From the NCBI GenBank assembly GCA_015486905.1, contig WFQV01000426.1, forward strand, positions 1 through 10,793: 10,793 nt of DNA, given 5' to 3'. Below are positions 1-7,466 of the stretch, in pieces (position 1 is the first letter of the stretch; each line of letters starts with the position of its first letter). The notes beneath the pieces are model-generated. The model was given only the letters and a program-made list of their open reading frames with translations, searched no databases and was not told where the DNA came from. This DNA is from Melioribacteraceae bacterium (GTDB lineage: Bacteria > Bacteroidota > Ignavibacteria > Ignavibacteriales > Melioribacteraceae). Both the position numbers and the translations under genes were made by a program.

Positions 1-67
1 AGGTTTGTAGAATAAAATAGTAATAAGTGAAAGACGATGCCGAAGGTATCGAAGTGAAAAATTCCCA
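1..67. other. Left edge, no gene seen
   Basis: No coding region is supported here. The only structure is a small hairpin at 35-51 (CGATGCC, loop GAA, GGTATCG; seven pairs, one of them G-U). No T-run follows it, so I do not call it a terminator. It may belong to the repeat-rich DNA that starts at 68. Confidence 0.4.
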
Positions 68-216
68 TCGGATTTAGACAGCATTTCTATCGGCTTCAGA
101 CAGCATTGCCGTCGGCTTCAGCTGACTTTGCAGTCGGCTTCAGCTGACTTTGCCGTCGGTTTTAACTGACTTTGCCGTCGGTTTTAGCTGACTTTGCCGT
201 CGGTTTTAACCGACGG
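68..216. repeat. 22-bp tandem repeat array ending in a palindrome
   Basis: Six full 22-bp units start at 68, 90, 112, 134, 156 and 178, followed by a partial seventh at 200-216. The later units read TCGG(C/T)TT(C/T)A(A/G)CTGACTTTGCCG, while the first two carry AGACAGCATT in the middle. Divergence therefore increases to the left. The last copy turns into a perfect palindrome at 197-216 (CCGTCGGTT, loop TT, AACCGACGG). The internal units look like decayed versions of that palindrome, because CCGTCGG...CTGAC still pairs in part. The array is non-coding. It lies downstream of the flagellin terminator, and no motif shows a regulatory role. Confidence 0.9.
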
Positions 217-239
217 AAAGAGAATAATTAAATAATGTT

Positions 240-259
240 GGGCTTTAGCCCCATTGTTC
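240..259. repeat. 20-bp direct repeat, left copy
   Basis: GGGCTTTAGCCCCATTGTTC here is identical to 10325-10344, in the same orientation about 10.1 kb away on the other side of the locus. Its first 12 bases form a small palindrome (GGGCT, TT, AGCCC). A related inverted core, GGCTAAAGCC, occurs at 284-293 and at 10093-10102. This looks like a dispersed intergenic repeat family. Confidence 0.85.
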
Positions 260-319
260 TAATACTAAATGAAAGAGAAATGAGGCTAAAGCCAAAAAAC
301 ATTGTTTCTTTTTTCAGTC

Positions 320-386
320 CCGTTGACTAAACTCAACGGCAATGGAGCCAAAGTCAATGGCAATGGGACTAAAGCCAACGGCCAAT
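320..386. repeat. CCGTTGACT palindrome plus 21-bp tandem pair
   Basis: At 320-339 the sequence CCGTTGACT-AA-ACTCAACGG is a 9-2-9 inverted repeat with one mismatched pair. It overlaps two imperfect 21-bp tandem units (334-354 and 355-375) of the form CAAYGGCAATGGRNC-AAAGY, then a partial third that ends near 386. A perfect version of the palindrome sits at 10128-10147. Non-coding. Confidence 0.75.
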
Positions 387-567
387 TTTGACTAATCCAA
401 CATTCCATTCTTCCAACATTCCAACAACCCCTTCACTATTTACAATTCACCATTCACAATCAAACTTGTCGCGACGAAGCTCGAGCGCAGCGAGAGCGAA
501 GTCGGATTTCTTGCTTCTTCTTTCTAATTTTTTACCACTGATTTTAAACATGTACCTGCAAATGATT
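387..567. other. Gene-free spacer with low-complexity sequence
   Basis: There is no supportable gene. Positions 397-460 are a low-complexity run built on CATTC/CAAC-type words (CCAACATTCC occurs more than once). Positions 469-505 are a locally GC-rich patch with several GCGA/CGAAG words and CTCG...CGAG pairing. This patch contrasts with the AT-rich surroundings and may be another dispersed intergenic repeat. Confidence 0.5.
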
Positions 568-601
568 AAAAAAAAGACGACTTCGCCAAGACGAAGCCGT
601 C
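568..601 (-). terminator. Intrinsic terminator of the flagellin transcript
   Basis: Read on the minus strand, GACGGCTTCG pairs with CGAAGTCGTC across a six-base loop. This gives ten pairs with one G-U wobble, followed directly by eight T. On the plus strand the wobble becomes an A-C mismatch and the T-run is on the wrong side, so the terminator acts leftward. It begins 37 bases after the flagellin stop codon and marks the end of the operon. Confidence 0.9.
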
Positions 602-637
602 AAATAGGAGGATGCTATGTTTATTACTCCTTGCGGT

Positions 638-1534
638 TTATTGGAAGAGGCTCAAAATACCTCTCGGTGCCAAATTAGCTTGGGCAAGCATGGACGTTGC
701 AACCTGCTCACTAATTTGTCCCTTTGTTGCGTTTAACTGTTCTAATGCCATATCTGCGTCAAAGAGCCGGCTGTAAGAAGATTGTGAGTTAGCAATTGCC
801 GATGTAAGGAAATTATCTTTGATGTCCAATCTTTGTGTATAATTACCAATCTTTGAAAGCGCACCGTCAACTGCATTTTCGAAAGTATTTAAATACGAAC
901 TTAAACTTCCGATTGAAGCAGAAGTAGAACCGACGGAAGCCAATTGCGTTAGTGCATCGGCAACAGCGGTGCTGATGCCTGTAATAGTGTAACTACCGGT
1001 TGAAACGGTACTGCTTCCCGAAAGAGTCCCTTCCGAAGATTCCATGTAATCAACGTCTAATTTATCCGTAGATTCCGCACCGGTTTGGAAACTGAATGTT
1101 GTACCGTTATTCATTGCACTTGTTGAGACGAGTAGTTTGGTATTGTTGAATTTGGTCGTGTCGAAAATGTTTGCAATTTCTCTTGCAAGAGATAGAATAT
1201 CTCCCGAAATTTTCGAACTGTCGGCAGCTGCGTTGGTTGCATCTGCAACTTTCGCCCTGATTTGTGTTACCAAATCCTTGATACTAATCAATTGTGTCTC
1301 GGCGGTTGAAAGCATATCTTTAGCCGAGCCGATGTTGTTCTGTGCCGCCTGCATCAATTTGATTTTTTGGTTTAACGATTTGCCAACCGCAAAGCCGGAT
1401 GTATCATCAGCTACGGAATTAATTCTTCGCTGTGTAGCAAGATGCAGTTGTGCCTTGGCCGTATTTTCGCTTACTCTTTTTAAAGCATTGTACGCTTTAA
1501 GCGCTCCGATGTTTGTGTTGATTCTGAATGACAT
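638..1534 (-). CDS. fliC: Flagellin (short, D0/D1 type)
   Basis: This is the filament subunit, exported by the flagellar type III system and polymerised outside the cell. It has 298 residues. The N-terminal helical domain opens with FRINTNIGAL and runs through about residue 135, including LATQRRINSVADDTSGFAVG at 32-51. The C-terminal D1/D0 helices run from about 215 and end in ATSMLAQANLAPRGILSLFQ, the classic flagellin tail. Only about 75 residues lie between them, so the outer D2/D3 domains are mostly absent. That middle (about 152-215) is rich in Ser, Thr and Gly, as expected for a surface that carries O-glycans. The start is fixed by a perfect AAGGAGGT six bases upstream of the ATG. The gene lies 22 bases after a glycosyltransferase gene and ends just before a strong terminator. 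Oddities are QR in place of SG in the usual SSGxRI motif, and no clear promoter of its own in the gap. Confidence 0.97.
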   Translation of the reverse strand: MSFRINTNIGALKAYNALKRVSENTAKAQLHLATQRRINSVADDTSGFAVGKSLNQKIKLMQAAQNNIGSAKDMLSTAETQLISIKDLVTQIRAKVADATNAAADSSKISGDILSLAREIANIFDTTKFNNTKLLVSTSAMNNGTTFSFQTGAESTDKLDVDYMESSEGTLSGSSTVSTGSYTITGISTAVADALTQLASVGSTSASIGSLSSYLNTFENAVDGALSKIGNYTQRLDIKDNFLTSAIANSQSSYSRLFDADMALEQLNATKGQISEQVATSMLAQANLAPRGILSLFQ

Positions 1535-1538
1535 GATT

Positions 1539-1555
1539 TTACCTCCTTGTAGTAA
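1539..1555 (-). promoter_or_regulatory. Flagellin RBS with overlapping CsrA-like site
   Basis: The minus strand reads TTACTACAAGGAGGTAA. AAGGAGGT (1548-1541) is a perfect Shine-Dalgarno, six bases from the flagellin ATG. The same bases give CUACAAGGAGGU, which matches 10 of 12 positions of the known CsrA/RsmA consensus RUACARGGAUGU. They can fold as a five-pair hairpin (UUACU with GGUAA, one G-U pair) that puts ACAAGGA in the loop, the preferred CsrA presentation. A second GGA lies 43 bases upstream (1589-1587, in AUAGGAG). In Bacillus, CsrA represses flagellin (hag) translation at such a site and is antagonised by FliW. A similar control here is an inference. Confidence 0.55.
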
Positions 1556-1556
1556 G

Positions 1557-3617
1557 TTAAATAACTAATTGGTTTTTGTTTATTTCTCCTATCTCAGAAA
1601 ACTTGTTTGAATCAATTTTGTAGGAAGGGTCAATACTTTGTATTTGCTCCAAATATTTTAATCCGTTCTCTGTCTCACCAATGGAAAAAGACAATTCGGC
1701 TGCCGTTTCGTAAGTTTCCAAATGATGCGGATATTCGGTGAGTATTTCGGTGATGATTTTTTTCGCTGCGTCAAAATTGTTTTCGTTAATTGCTTTTGTA
1801 ATTTTCCCTTTTTGGATTTCAACCCAGAAACTGACTAATAAATTATTATCGCGCGAAAGTTGTGAGAATGTTGTCCATTTGTTCAAGAATTTTTCGCGGT
1901 TCCTTATTAAGATGTCTTTGGCCTTTTCATTTCTGTCATAATATTGGATTTGCCTTTCAAGCGAGCCGATGCTTCCGCCCCAAATGTGATTGTAAGAAGT
2001 AACGGGGACAATATAACATTTGAAGCCTGCGGCCTTTGCTTGCAGTGCAATGTCCCATTCTTCGGTGTAACAAGGTGTGTATTGATTATCGAAATGAAGA
2101 ACGTTCGAATTGAACAATTCGGTTTTTACCGCAAAGAAAAATCCGGAAACTTCATCAACAATTTTAGGCTCGTTGAATTCTCCTTTCTCGAAGTAATGAA
2201 TTATTCTCAAATTAGAAAAATTAAGATACGAGCCTTGTACCCCGGCAATTGCCGCATCGGGTGTCTTTTCCAAGAAGTTCTGTATTTTGTCGAACGCATC
2301 CGGTTCTACATTCAAATCGGAGTTTAAAATAAATGAAACTTTTGCACGTGCAATATCCAATCCCACATTCCAGGCTCTTGAAACACCAACGTTGTGTTTC
2401 ATTACGGCATACTCATTAATTCTTTTGTGATTTTTAAATTTCTCGTACATCTCAAGTGAATTGAAAACAAAAATAACTTCGCCTTCTACTTTTTCCAAAT
2501 CGTTTAATAATGTTTGGATATTGTAAACGCTGGAAGGGGACATATCCAATACCGGAATGATGATGCTTCGTTTGGGAGTGTAACCCGGCTTTTCTTTAAC
2601 GGGGAAAATTTTTGTGTTTTCTTTTTCCGAAAGAGCCCTCCATTCCTCGGGGGTTTTGCTCTCTTTCTTATTTTCAAAAACTACGTCTAAAAGTTCTTCC
2701 GTTCTGTGAAAATAAGTGTGGGCATTGCGCGATATCCGGTTTCCTCTTTGAGCAATTTTTTCCCTCTCGGAATCATGTTCAATGTAATATTTTACTTTTT
2801 CCTCTATTTCTTCGTCTTCGTACGTCACCAAGTCTTCGCCGTCCTTGAACATTATTTCCTGTCCGGTGCCTTTGGTTTTATCGGTTAAAAGCATCGAGCC
2901 GATCGAAAGGGTTTCGAAAACCCGCATGTTCAAATCGTTGCGAATGGAATTATTGAAAACAATTTTGGACTGTGAAAAGAGCTCCGCCATTTCAACATCA
3001 AAGCATCTTTTGAAAGCAACGGGGTAAACCTTATTGATTTTGTCAAGTAAATCTTTTCTTCGTTGGTGTTCGGCAGAATTTATTGAACCCACAAATCCGA
3101 CGTCATATTTTTTAACATTGCTCCTTTTCGAATGAACGTTTTCGTCTGCAGCCAAAGGCAGCCAGAAAGTGTTTATATTTCCTTTTTCCCGGAAGATTTG
3201 TAAATACTCGAGCTGAGCAATGAAAACAAAATCAAAGTGCTTTGACCACTCGAGGTGTTTTTCCAAATGAATGTGCGAATCTATTAAGTAACAAGCGGTA
3301 GGAACTCCCAAAGCTTTAATATTATTGGGGAAATAACCATGGACAGATTCCACCCAAAGGTAAAAATCAGGCTTGAATTCCCGAGGTATTTCATTAAAAA
3401 TATTTGTAAAATCCACATTAAAGCTACATTCGATGTTTTGCGGAAGGATGGGAAGCTTGAGATTTTTTAAATCCCAAGCTTCAATTAATTGGGGAGGGAG
3501 TTGGGGTCCTATCGTGGTGACTCTATATTTTCTTCTTAATGCTTTCTCAATGTAAGCCGCCGTTGTAACGGGGTAAGAAACATAAGAAAGCCAAATATGT
3601 AAATTTTCTCTTTGCAT
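1557..3617 (-). CDS. CgeB-type GT-B / GT2 / TPR fusion glycosyltransferase
   Basis: A cytoplasmic glycosyltransferase of 686 residues with two catalytic modules. Residues 1-315 resemble the CgeB / Glyco_trans_1_2 group: YDVGFVGS at 171-178, then a C-terminal nucleotide-sugar half with NDLNMRVFETLSIGSMLLTD (227-246) and an FKDGEDLVTY segment (257-266). After a charged linker, residues 350-580 form a GT2 (GT-A fold) domain. It has the SIIIPVLD opening strand, NVGVSRAWNVGL at 409-420, a DxD-like NSDLN at 432-436 and a distal EEWD acidic motif at 519-522. Residues 600-665 look like one or two TPR units. There is no signal peptide or membrane helix. The gene sits 22 bases upstream of flagellin and probably shares its transcript, which is why I infer flagellin as acceptor. 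The sugar and linkage cannot be read from the sequence. The start has no good Shine-Dalgarno, but the domain begins at once (IWLSYVSYPV). Confidence 0.88.
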   Translation of the reverse strand: MQRENLHIWLSYVSYPVTTAAYIEKALRRKYRVTTIGPQLPPQLIEAWDLKNLKLPILPQNIECSFNVDFTNIFNEIPREFKPDFYLWVESVHGYFPNNIKALGVPTACYLIDSHIHLEKHLEWSKHFDFVFIAQLEYLQIFREKGNINTFWLPLAADENVHSKRSNVKKYDVGFVGSINSAEHQRRKDLLDKINKVYPVAFKRCFDVEMAELFSQSKIVFNNSIRNDLNMRVFETLSIGSMLLTDKTKGTGQEIMFKDGEDLVTYEDEEIEEKVKYYIEHDSEREKIAQRGNRISRNAHTYFHRTEELLDVVFENKKESKTPEEWRALSEKENTKIFPVKEKPGYTPKRSIIIPVLDMSPSSVYNIQTLLNDLEKVEGEVIFVFNSLEMYEKFKNHKRINEYAVMKHNVGVSRAWNVGLDIARAKVSFILNSDLNVEPDAFDKIQNFLEKTPDAAIAGVQGSYLNFSNLRIIHYFEKGEFNEPKIVDEVSGFFFAVKTELFNSNVLHFDNQYTPCYTEEWDIALQAKAAGFKCYIVPVTSYNHIWGGSIGSLERQIQYYDRNEKAKDILIRNREKFLNKWTTFSQLSRDNNLLVSFWVEIQKGKITKAINENNFDAAKKIITEILTEYPHHLETYETAAELSFSIGETENGLKYLEQIQSIDPSYKIDSNKFSEIGEINKNQLVI

Positions 3618-3645
3618 TCATCTAACCAAATCTTGCGAAAAATAT

Positions 3646-3662
3646 AATCCAATTTCGTGCCA
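3646..3662 (-). promoter_or_regulatory. Sigma-54-like promoter before the GT/flagellin pair
   Basis: The minus strand reads TGGCACG (3662-3656), AAAT, then TGGAT. The -24 element matches the sigma-54 consensus TGGCACG exactly. The -12 element is imperfect: G is present at the invariant position, but the expected TTGC reads TGGA. A start would fall near 3636, leaving a leader of about 19 bases. The placement just after a terminator-like hairpin supports it. Sigma-54 control of flagellar genes is well known in several phyla, but the weak -12 keeps this tentative. Confidence 0.35.
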
Positions 3663-3666
3663 GTGT

Positions 3667-3691
3667 AAAAAACCACAATGAATGCGGTTTT
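3667..3691 (-). terminator. Terminator-like hairpin after the 1239-aa gene
   Basis: On the minus strand AAAACCGCA pairs with TGTGGTTTT around the loop TTCAT. This is nine pairs including one G-U, and the T-run that starts in the stem continues to six T. On the plus strand the same site has an A-C mismatch. It starts about 42 bases after the upstream gene's stop. The stem has few G-C pairs, so termination may be partial. It would let the upstream enzymes and the GT/flagellin pair be expressed at different levels. Confidence 0.55.
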
Positions 3692-3732
3692 CCTTGAAAT
3701 ATTTTGTTAACATATTGAACCATTGGTGATTA

Positions 3733-6700
3733 TTAGCCACCGAAAATTTGTTGAATTAAATTTTCAGCACTCTTTTCCCACGTAAAATTAAGCATATCTT
3801 TCCCGGCTCTTTCACCTATTTGTTTTATCTCTTCACGGTGAAAGTAAGCCCATTCCACTTTTGAAATTATTTCATCCATGCTTGGTTCTTCCCAATCGGA
3901 AATTAAATTGTTTTTATCGTCGAAGATTTTAAATTCCATCATTTCTTTTAAGGGTAAGGAATTTTCATCGGTTAGAACGTCTTTATGTCCGGTATTGAAA
4001 GAAGCGATAACCGGTTTGGCACAAGCCATGTATTCCATTAAAACAAGGTTAGTACCGCCTTCGCACCGGTTGGGGAAAAGTCCCAAATCGGTATTCTTGT
4101 AAAGCTCTCTCAAATTATTATTGGGTATTAATGGGAGAGTGAAAATTCTGTTCGGGTTTAATCCGTTAACGGCGTAAAGATTGTTCATTATTTCTTCCCA
4201 ATTTTCACCTTCTGCTTGAAACTTAATGTGTTTTGAAAGAACCATATTTTGCATTGTTGCCGGCCACATATTGTACCAAGCATTTATTAAAATAATGTCC
4301 GGGTATTTGTCCTGCAAAATCTTGACGGCTTTTAATACCAAATCCTGTCCTTTACGAAGTTCAAATTTACCGCCGGAAAAAATCACAAACAGGTCCCGCT
4401 TGTCTGTTTTTTCCACAGGGTAGAAAAGGGAAGTGTCAACACCCTGAATTAGCAAACCTGTATTGGCAATACCTTTCTCGTTCATTTTTTGTTCGCACCA
4501 GGAAGAACCTGCAAATATTTTGTTGTACATTTTCGAATTTTTTACTTCTAACGGATTCAGCTCGTTCTCGAAGAAAGTGTAGCCGTAATTTTCTTTTCCC
4601 CAAACCGGGTGCAAAGGTTCGAAACTGCCGTTCTTCAATGCGTGGAAAACTTTCCCCTCAATCTGTTTTTGTGAATTTGGAATATTATCCGCATCCAAAT
4701 CGACCACTTCGATTTTCTTTGCGAGTTCTTTCTTAAGATAATTACTGCAAACTCCCCAACCGAAGTTTTCGCCGTGTGTAAGCGCTAAGTTAAGTTTCGG
4801 GGTTTCATTTTTCGTAATTGAAATTTCAACCTCTTTTTTCTTAAGAATAAAAGTAAGATCTTTTCTGATATTGCCATTGCGGCTTTCGGTTGATTCCGAA
4901 TATAATATTTCAAAACCGGTACGGTTAAAGAATTCAATCCAGAGTTTTTGAGGAAGCAAGTAAAATTCATTTGTGCTAATTTCTCCATTCCCGCCGAATG
5001 TTTTGGTTCTTACGTAAAGAATTCCGCCCGGTTTTAAAATTCGTTTGAACTCTTCCAAAGTAACAATAGGGGACAGGCTCTTTTCCAATGTCCTGTAAGA
5101 AAAGATCAAATCGAATTCGGAGTTGTTAAAGCCTGTAAAATTTTGGTCGGATTCAAATACCTTAAAACCTTTTGATTTTAGTTGATTTAACTTTTGAACG
5201 TTGTTTGTAATTCCCGTTACGTCAAGACCGTTAATTTTAAATAAGTCCATTCCAATACAGCCGACGTCCAAAGTTTTAAGCGTTTCTCTTTTAGAAATCA
5301 AACCGGATAATTCTTCTCTTAAAATCTCCGAAATTATTGTGGCAACATTAGCCGTTTCGGAATAATCGTTGTTGAATTTTTTTAGAGCTTGAACCAACAT
5401 TATTAAGTTAGAATCGTTTTTTTGAATTTTAAAGCGGTTTTTAATTTTAGCAGTTAAATCTTTTTTCAAACTTTCAAATACCGGCTGCCATTCCTTCGGC
5501 TGTTTTTGTCTGTACAGTTTCATCGTGGAGTACCAAGGGGAATTGTTTCCGTCCTGTAGCCATCGCCAATCTGAATTGAAGGGAATCAGGACCCAAACTT
5601 CTTTACCCAAAGCTCCCGCCAAGTGCGCAACGGAAGTATCGACGGTAATTACCAAATCCAAATGTTTCATTATTCCGGCAGTGTCGGCAAAATTTTTAAT
5701 TCCAAATTCGTCGAGATTTTTGATTTTATCTTTGAACTTTTCGATTTGTTTGAGTGCTTCGCCCTTTTGAAGGCTGAAGAATTCTACATCTTCCGTTTCA
5801 AATAAGAAAGAAAGTTCACTTAACTTTACCGAGCGGTTTCTATCGTTCTGATGCCGGGGGCTTCCCGCCCAAACTAACCCGACTTTAAATTTTTTACTCC
5901 CAAAATATTTAGCCCAAGATTCTGCTTTTTGTTCGTCCCAATACAAATAAGGTGTTTCCGAAGGGATGTTTTCCAAAGTTGTTCCGAAAAGGAGAGGTAA
6001 ACTAAGCAGGGAAACGTCGTAATCATAAGCTAACGGGCTTTTTTCCAACGAAGTTTTTACGCTAAGCTCGTCAATGTAATCGCAGTTTGCAAGAAGTTCG
6101 TGGAGCAGAGGGTCACATTCCAAAATCACATAAGCATTTCTTTCTTTTAAAAATTTCAAATAACGCACAAATTGAAGTGTATCCCCCAAGCCTTGTTCGC
6201 CGTAAACGAGAATTCTTTTACCGTTTAAGTCTGCGTTCAAATTAAGAGGTTGAAAGAATTTCCTTTTACCGAACTCTTCTCTTTTTTTGCGCCACTCGTA
6301 TTCTTTCCAACCCTCCTCAAAGTTTCCTAATTTAAGCAGTGTCTCAGCTTTGTTGTAATGTGCAAGTATGTTTCCCGAATCTATTTCAATTGCATTGTTG
6401 AAATATGAAAGTGCTTCGTCGAGCTTTCCCATTCTCAATTTACAAAAACCGATGTTTGCCTTAATCAATCCACGGAGCTGAATATCGTCGTTCTGTCGGG
6501 CAATTTGTTCGGCAAGAGAAAATGTTTTTAATGCTTCGTCATATTCGTCGGCAAATGTTTTGGTTGAACCTAAGTTTACAATGGCTTTAACGTGGTTTGG
6601 GTCGACTTCGAGAGCTTTACGGAAATAAACCGAAGCGGTTTCAAAATCTTTTATGCCGTAATAATAAAGACCCGCATTGTTAAGTGCATCAGTGTAATCC

Positions 6701-7452
6701 GGTTTTAGTTCGATTGATTTCAAATAATATTTTAATGCTTCTTCTTTTTGCCCGAGTTGCTGAAGGCAAAGCCCTACGCTGTAATATGCCGTTGCATTTC
6801 CTTCATCCGAAGAAAGAAATTTTTTAAAAGTTTCGAGAGCATTTTCAAATTCATTTAAGTGGAAGTAAACGTTGCCAAGAGCATTTAGGATATCGGGAAT
6901 ATCTCCGTATTGTTCTTTAATGCCGAGCAAAATCTTTTTAGCTTTTTCGTACTCTTTGTTATTTGAGAGGCGTATTACTTCCTTAAGTTCTTCAATACTT
7001 TTATTGTCTAATTGAATTGTTCTCAATCCGCTCATTTGTGAGCTAAGTTCACCGACGGAATGGGAAAAGACTTCCGCGGCATGTTTCTCCGCCATATTCA
7101 TATTACCGCTGTTACGGTAAATAATTGCAATATTATTGTGTGCATCAATAAGATTCGGATTTAATTCCAAAGCTCTTTTGTAATGGAAAACCGCTTTTTC
7201 ATTTTCGCCGAGATGCTGATGGCAGAGGGCTTTGTTAAAGTGTGCTTCCAAGTGATTAGGCTGATTTCTGAGAACCGTATTGTAAAGTTCAATTGCTTCT
7301 TTGTAATTGCCTAATTTGGATTTAACAACAGCCAAGAAATAGAGGGAGTTCAAATCAGCCCTTTCGGTTACAATTTCCTCCAAAAGAGATTCGGCCATTG
7401 TGAAATTGTTCTCTTGGAATGAACTTAGCGCCGTTTGATATTTATCTGCCAT
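3733..7452 (-). CDS. Four-part TPR / GT9-like / methyltransferase / GT4 protein
   Basis: A 1239-residue cytoplasmic protein. Residues 1-390 are tandem TPRs (for example 69-102, 185-218, 219-252, 253-286). Residues 410-665 resemble GT9 heptosyltransferases: GEQGLGDTLQFVRYL (418-432), VGLVWAGSP (524-532), and VDTSVAHLAGALGKEVWVLIP (604-624) in the nucleotide-sugar half. Residues 720-872 look like a class I SAM methyltransferase, with FDLIFSYRTLE (780-790) and LKPGGILYVRT (806-816). Its SAM loop is degenerate: LDVGCIGMD at 728-736 lacks the usual GxG. Residues 885-1239 are a GT4 domain with FSGGKFELRKGQD (1025-1037) and CEGGTNLVLMEYMACAKPVI (1130-1149). There E1131 and E1140 stand for the EX7E pair, one residue wider than the classic form. 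No signal peptide or membrane segment is seen. GGGAG five bases upstream supports the ATG. The gene follows the GT2 gene by 14 bases. Acting on flagellin, and methylating the glycan, are inferences from context. Confidence 0.87.
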   Translation of the reverse strand: MADKYQTALSSFQENNFTMAESLLEEIVTERADLNSLYFLAVVKSKLGNYKEAIELYNTVLRNQPNHLEAHFNKALCHQHLGENEKAVFHYKRALELNPNLIDAHNNIAIIYRNSGNMNMAEKHAAEVFSHSVGELSSQMSGLRTIQLDNKSIEELKEVIRLSNNKEYEKAKKILLGIKEQYGDIPDILNALGNVYFHLNEFENALETFKKFLSSDEGNATAYYSVGLCLQQLGQKEEALKYYLKSIELKPDYTDALNNAGLYYYGIKDFETASVYFRKALEVDPNHVKAIVNLGSTKTFADEYDEALKTFSLAEQIARQNDDIQLRGLIKANIGFCKLRMGKLDEALSYFNNAIEIDSGNILAHYNKAETLLKLGNFEEGWKEYEWRKKREEFGKRKFFQPLNLNADLNGKRILVYGEQGLGDTLQFVRYLKFLKERNAYVILECDPLLHELLANCDYIDELSVKTSLEKSPLAYDYDVSLLSLPLLFGTTLENIPSETPYLYWDEQKAESWAKYFGSKKFKVGLVWAGSPRHQNDRNRSVKLSELSFLFETEDVEFFSLQKGEALKQIEKFKDKIKNLDEFGIKNFADTAGIMKHLDLVITVDTSVAHLAGALGKEVWVLIPFNSDWRWLQDGNNSPWYSTMKLYRQKQPKEWQPVFESLKKDLTAKIKNRFKIQKNDSNLIMLVQALKKFNNDYSETANVATIISEILREELSGLISKRETLKTLDVGCIGMDLFKINGLDVTGITNNVQKLNQLKSKGFKVFESDQNFTGFNNSEFDLIFSYRTLEKSLSPIVTLEEFKRILKPGGILYVRTKTFGGNGEISTNEFYLLPQKLWIEFFNRTGFEILYSESTESRNGNIRKDLTFILKKKEVEISITKNETPKLNLALTHGENFGWGVCSNYLKKELAKKIEVVDLDADNIPNSQKQIEGKVFHALKNGSFEPLHPVWGKENYGYTFFENELNPLEVKNSKMYNKIFAGSSWCEQKMNEKGIANTGLLIQGVDTSLFYPVEKTDKRDLFVIFSGGKFELRKGQDLVLKAVKILQDKYPDIILINAWYNMWPATMQNMVLSKHIKFQAEGENWEEIMNNLYAVNGLNPNRIFTLPLIPNNNLRELYKNTDLGLFPNRCEGGTNLVLMEYMACAKPVIASFNTGHKDVLTDENSLPLKEMMEFKIFDDKNNLISDWEEPSMDEIISKVEWAYFHREEIKQIGERAGKDMLNFTWEKSAENLIQQIFGG

Positions 7453-7466
7453 GATTACTCCCGTTT

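Noticed and set aside
68..216. CRISPR array reading of the left tandem repeats
   Set aside because: The 22-bp units abut directly with no unique spacers and the units drift gradually, which is a simple tandem repeat. No cas gene is nearby.
388..678. 96-residue plus-strand open frame
   Set aside because: It runs through low-complexity and repeat DNA, then across the flagellin terminator and gene end. The product is Ser-rich with no recognisable fold or start signal.
617..736. 39-codon plus-strand reading frame antisense to the flagellin end, with AGGAGG five bases before its ATG
   Set aside because: The frame lies almost wholly inside conserved flagellin coding sequence on the other strand. 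Its Cys-rich product resembles nothing known, and one good Shine-Dalgarno can occur by chance.
1693..1725. Possible sigma-28 promoter for flagellin (GCCGAATT on the minus strand)
   Set aside because: The -35 position at the right distance reads GGAA in place of TAAA, and the site lies inside the glycosyltransferase coding sequence about 160 bases from the flagellin start. The match is too weak to call.
4785..4988. 67-residue minus-strand open frame inside the large four-part gene
   Set aside because: It is an alternate-frame shadow of the region between the methyltransferase-like and GT4 parts, which is continuous in the main frame with good protein features.
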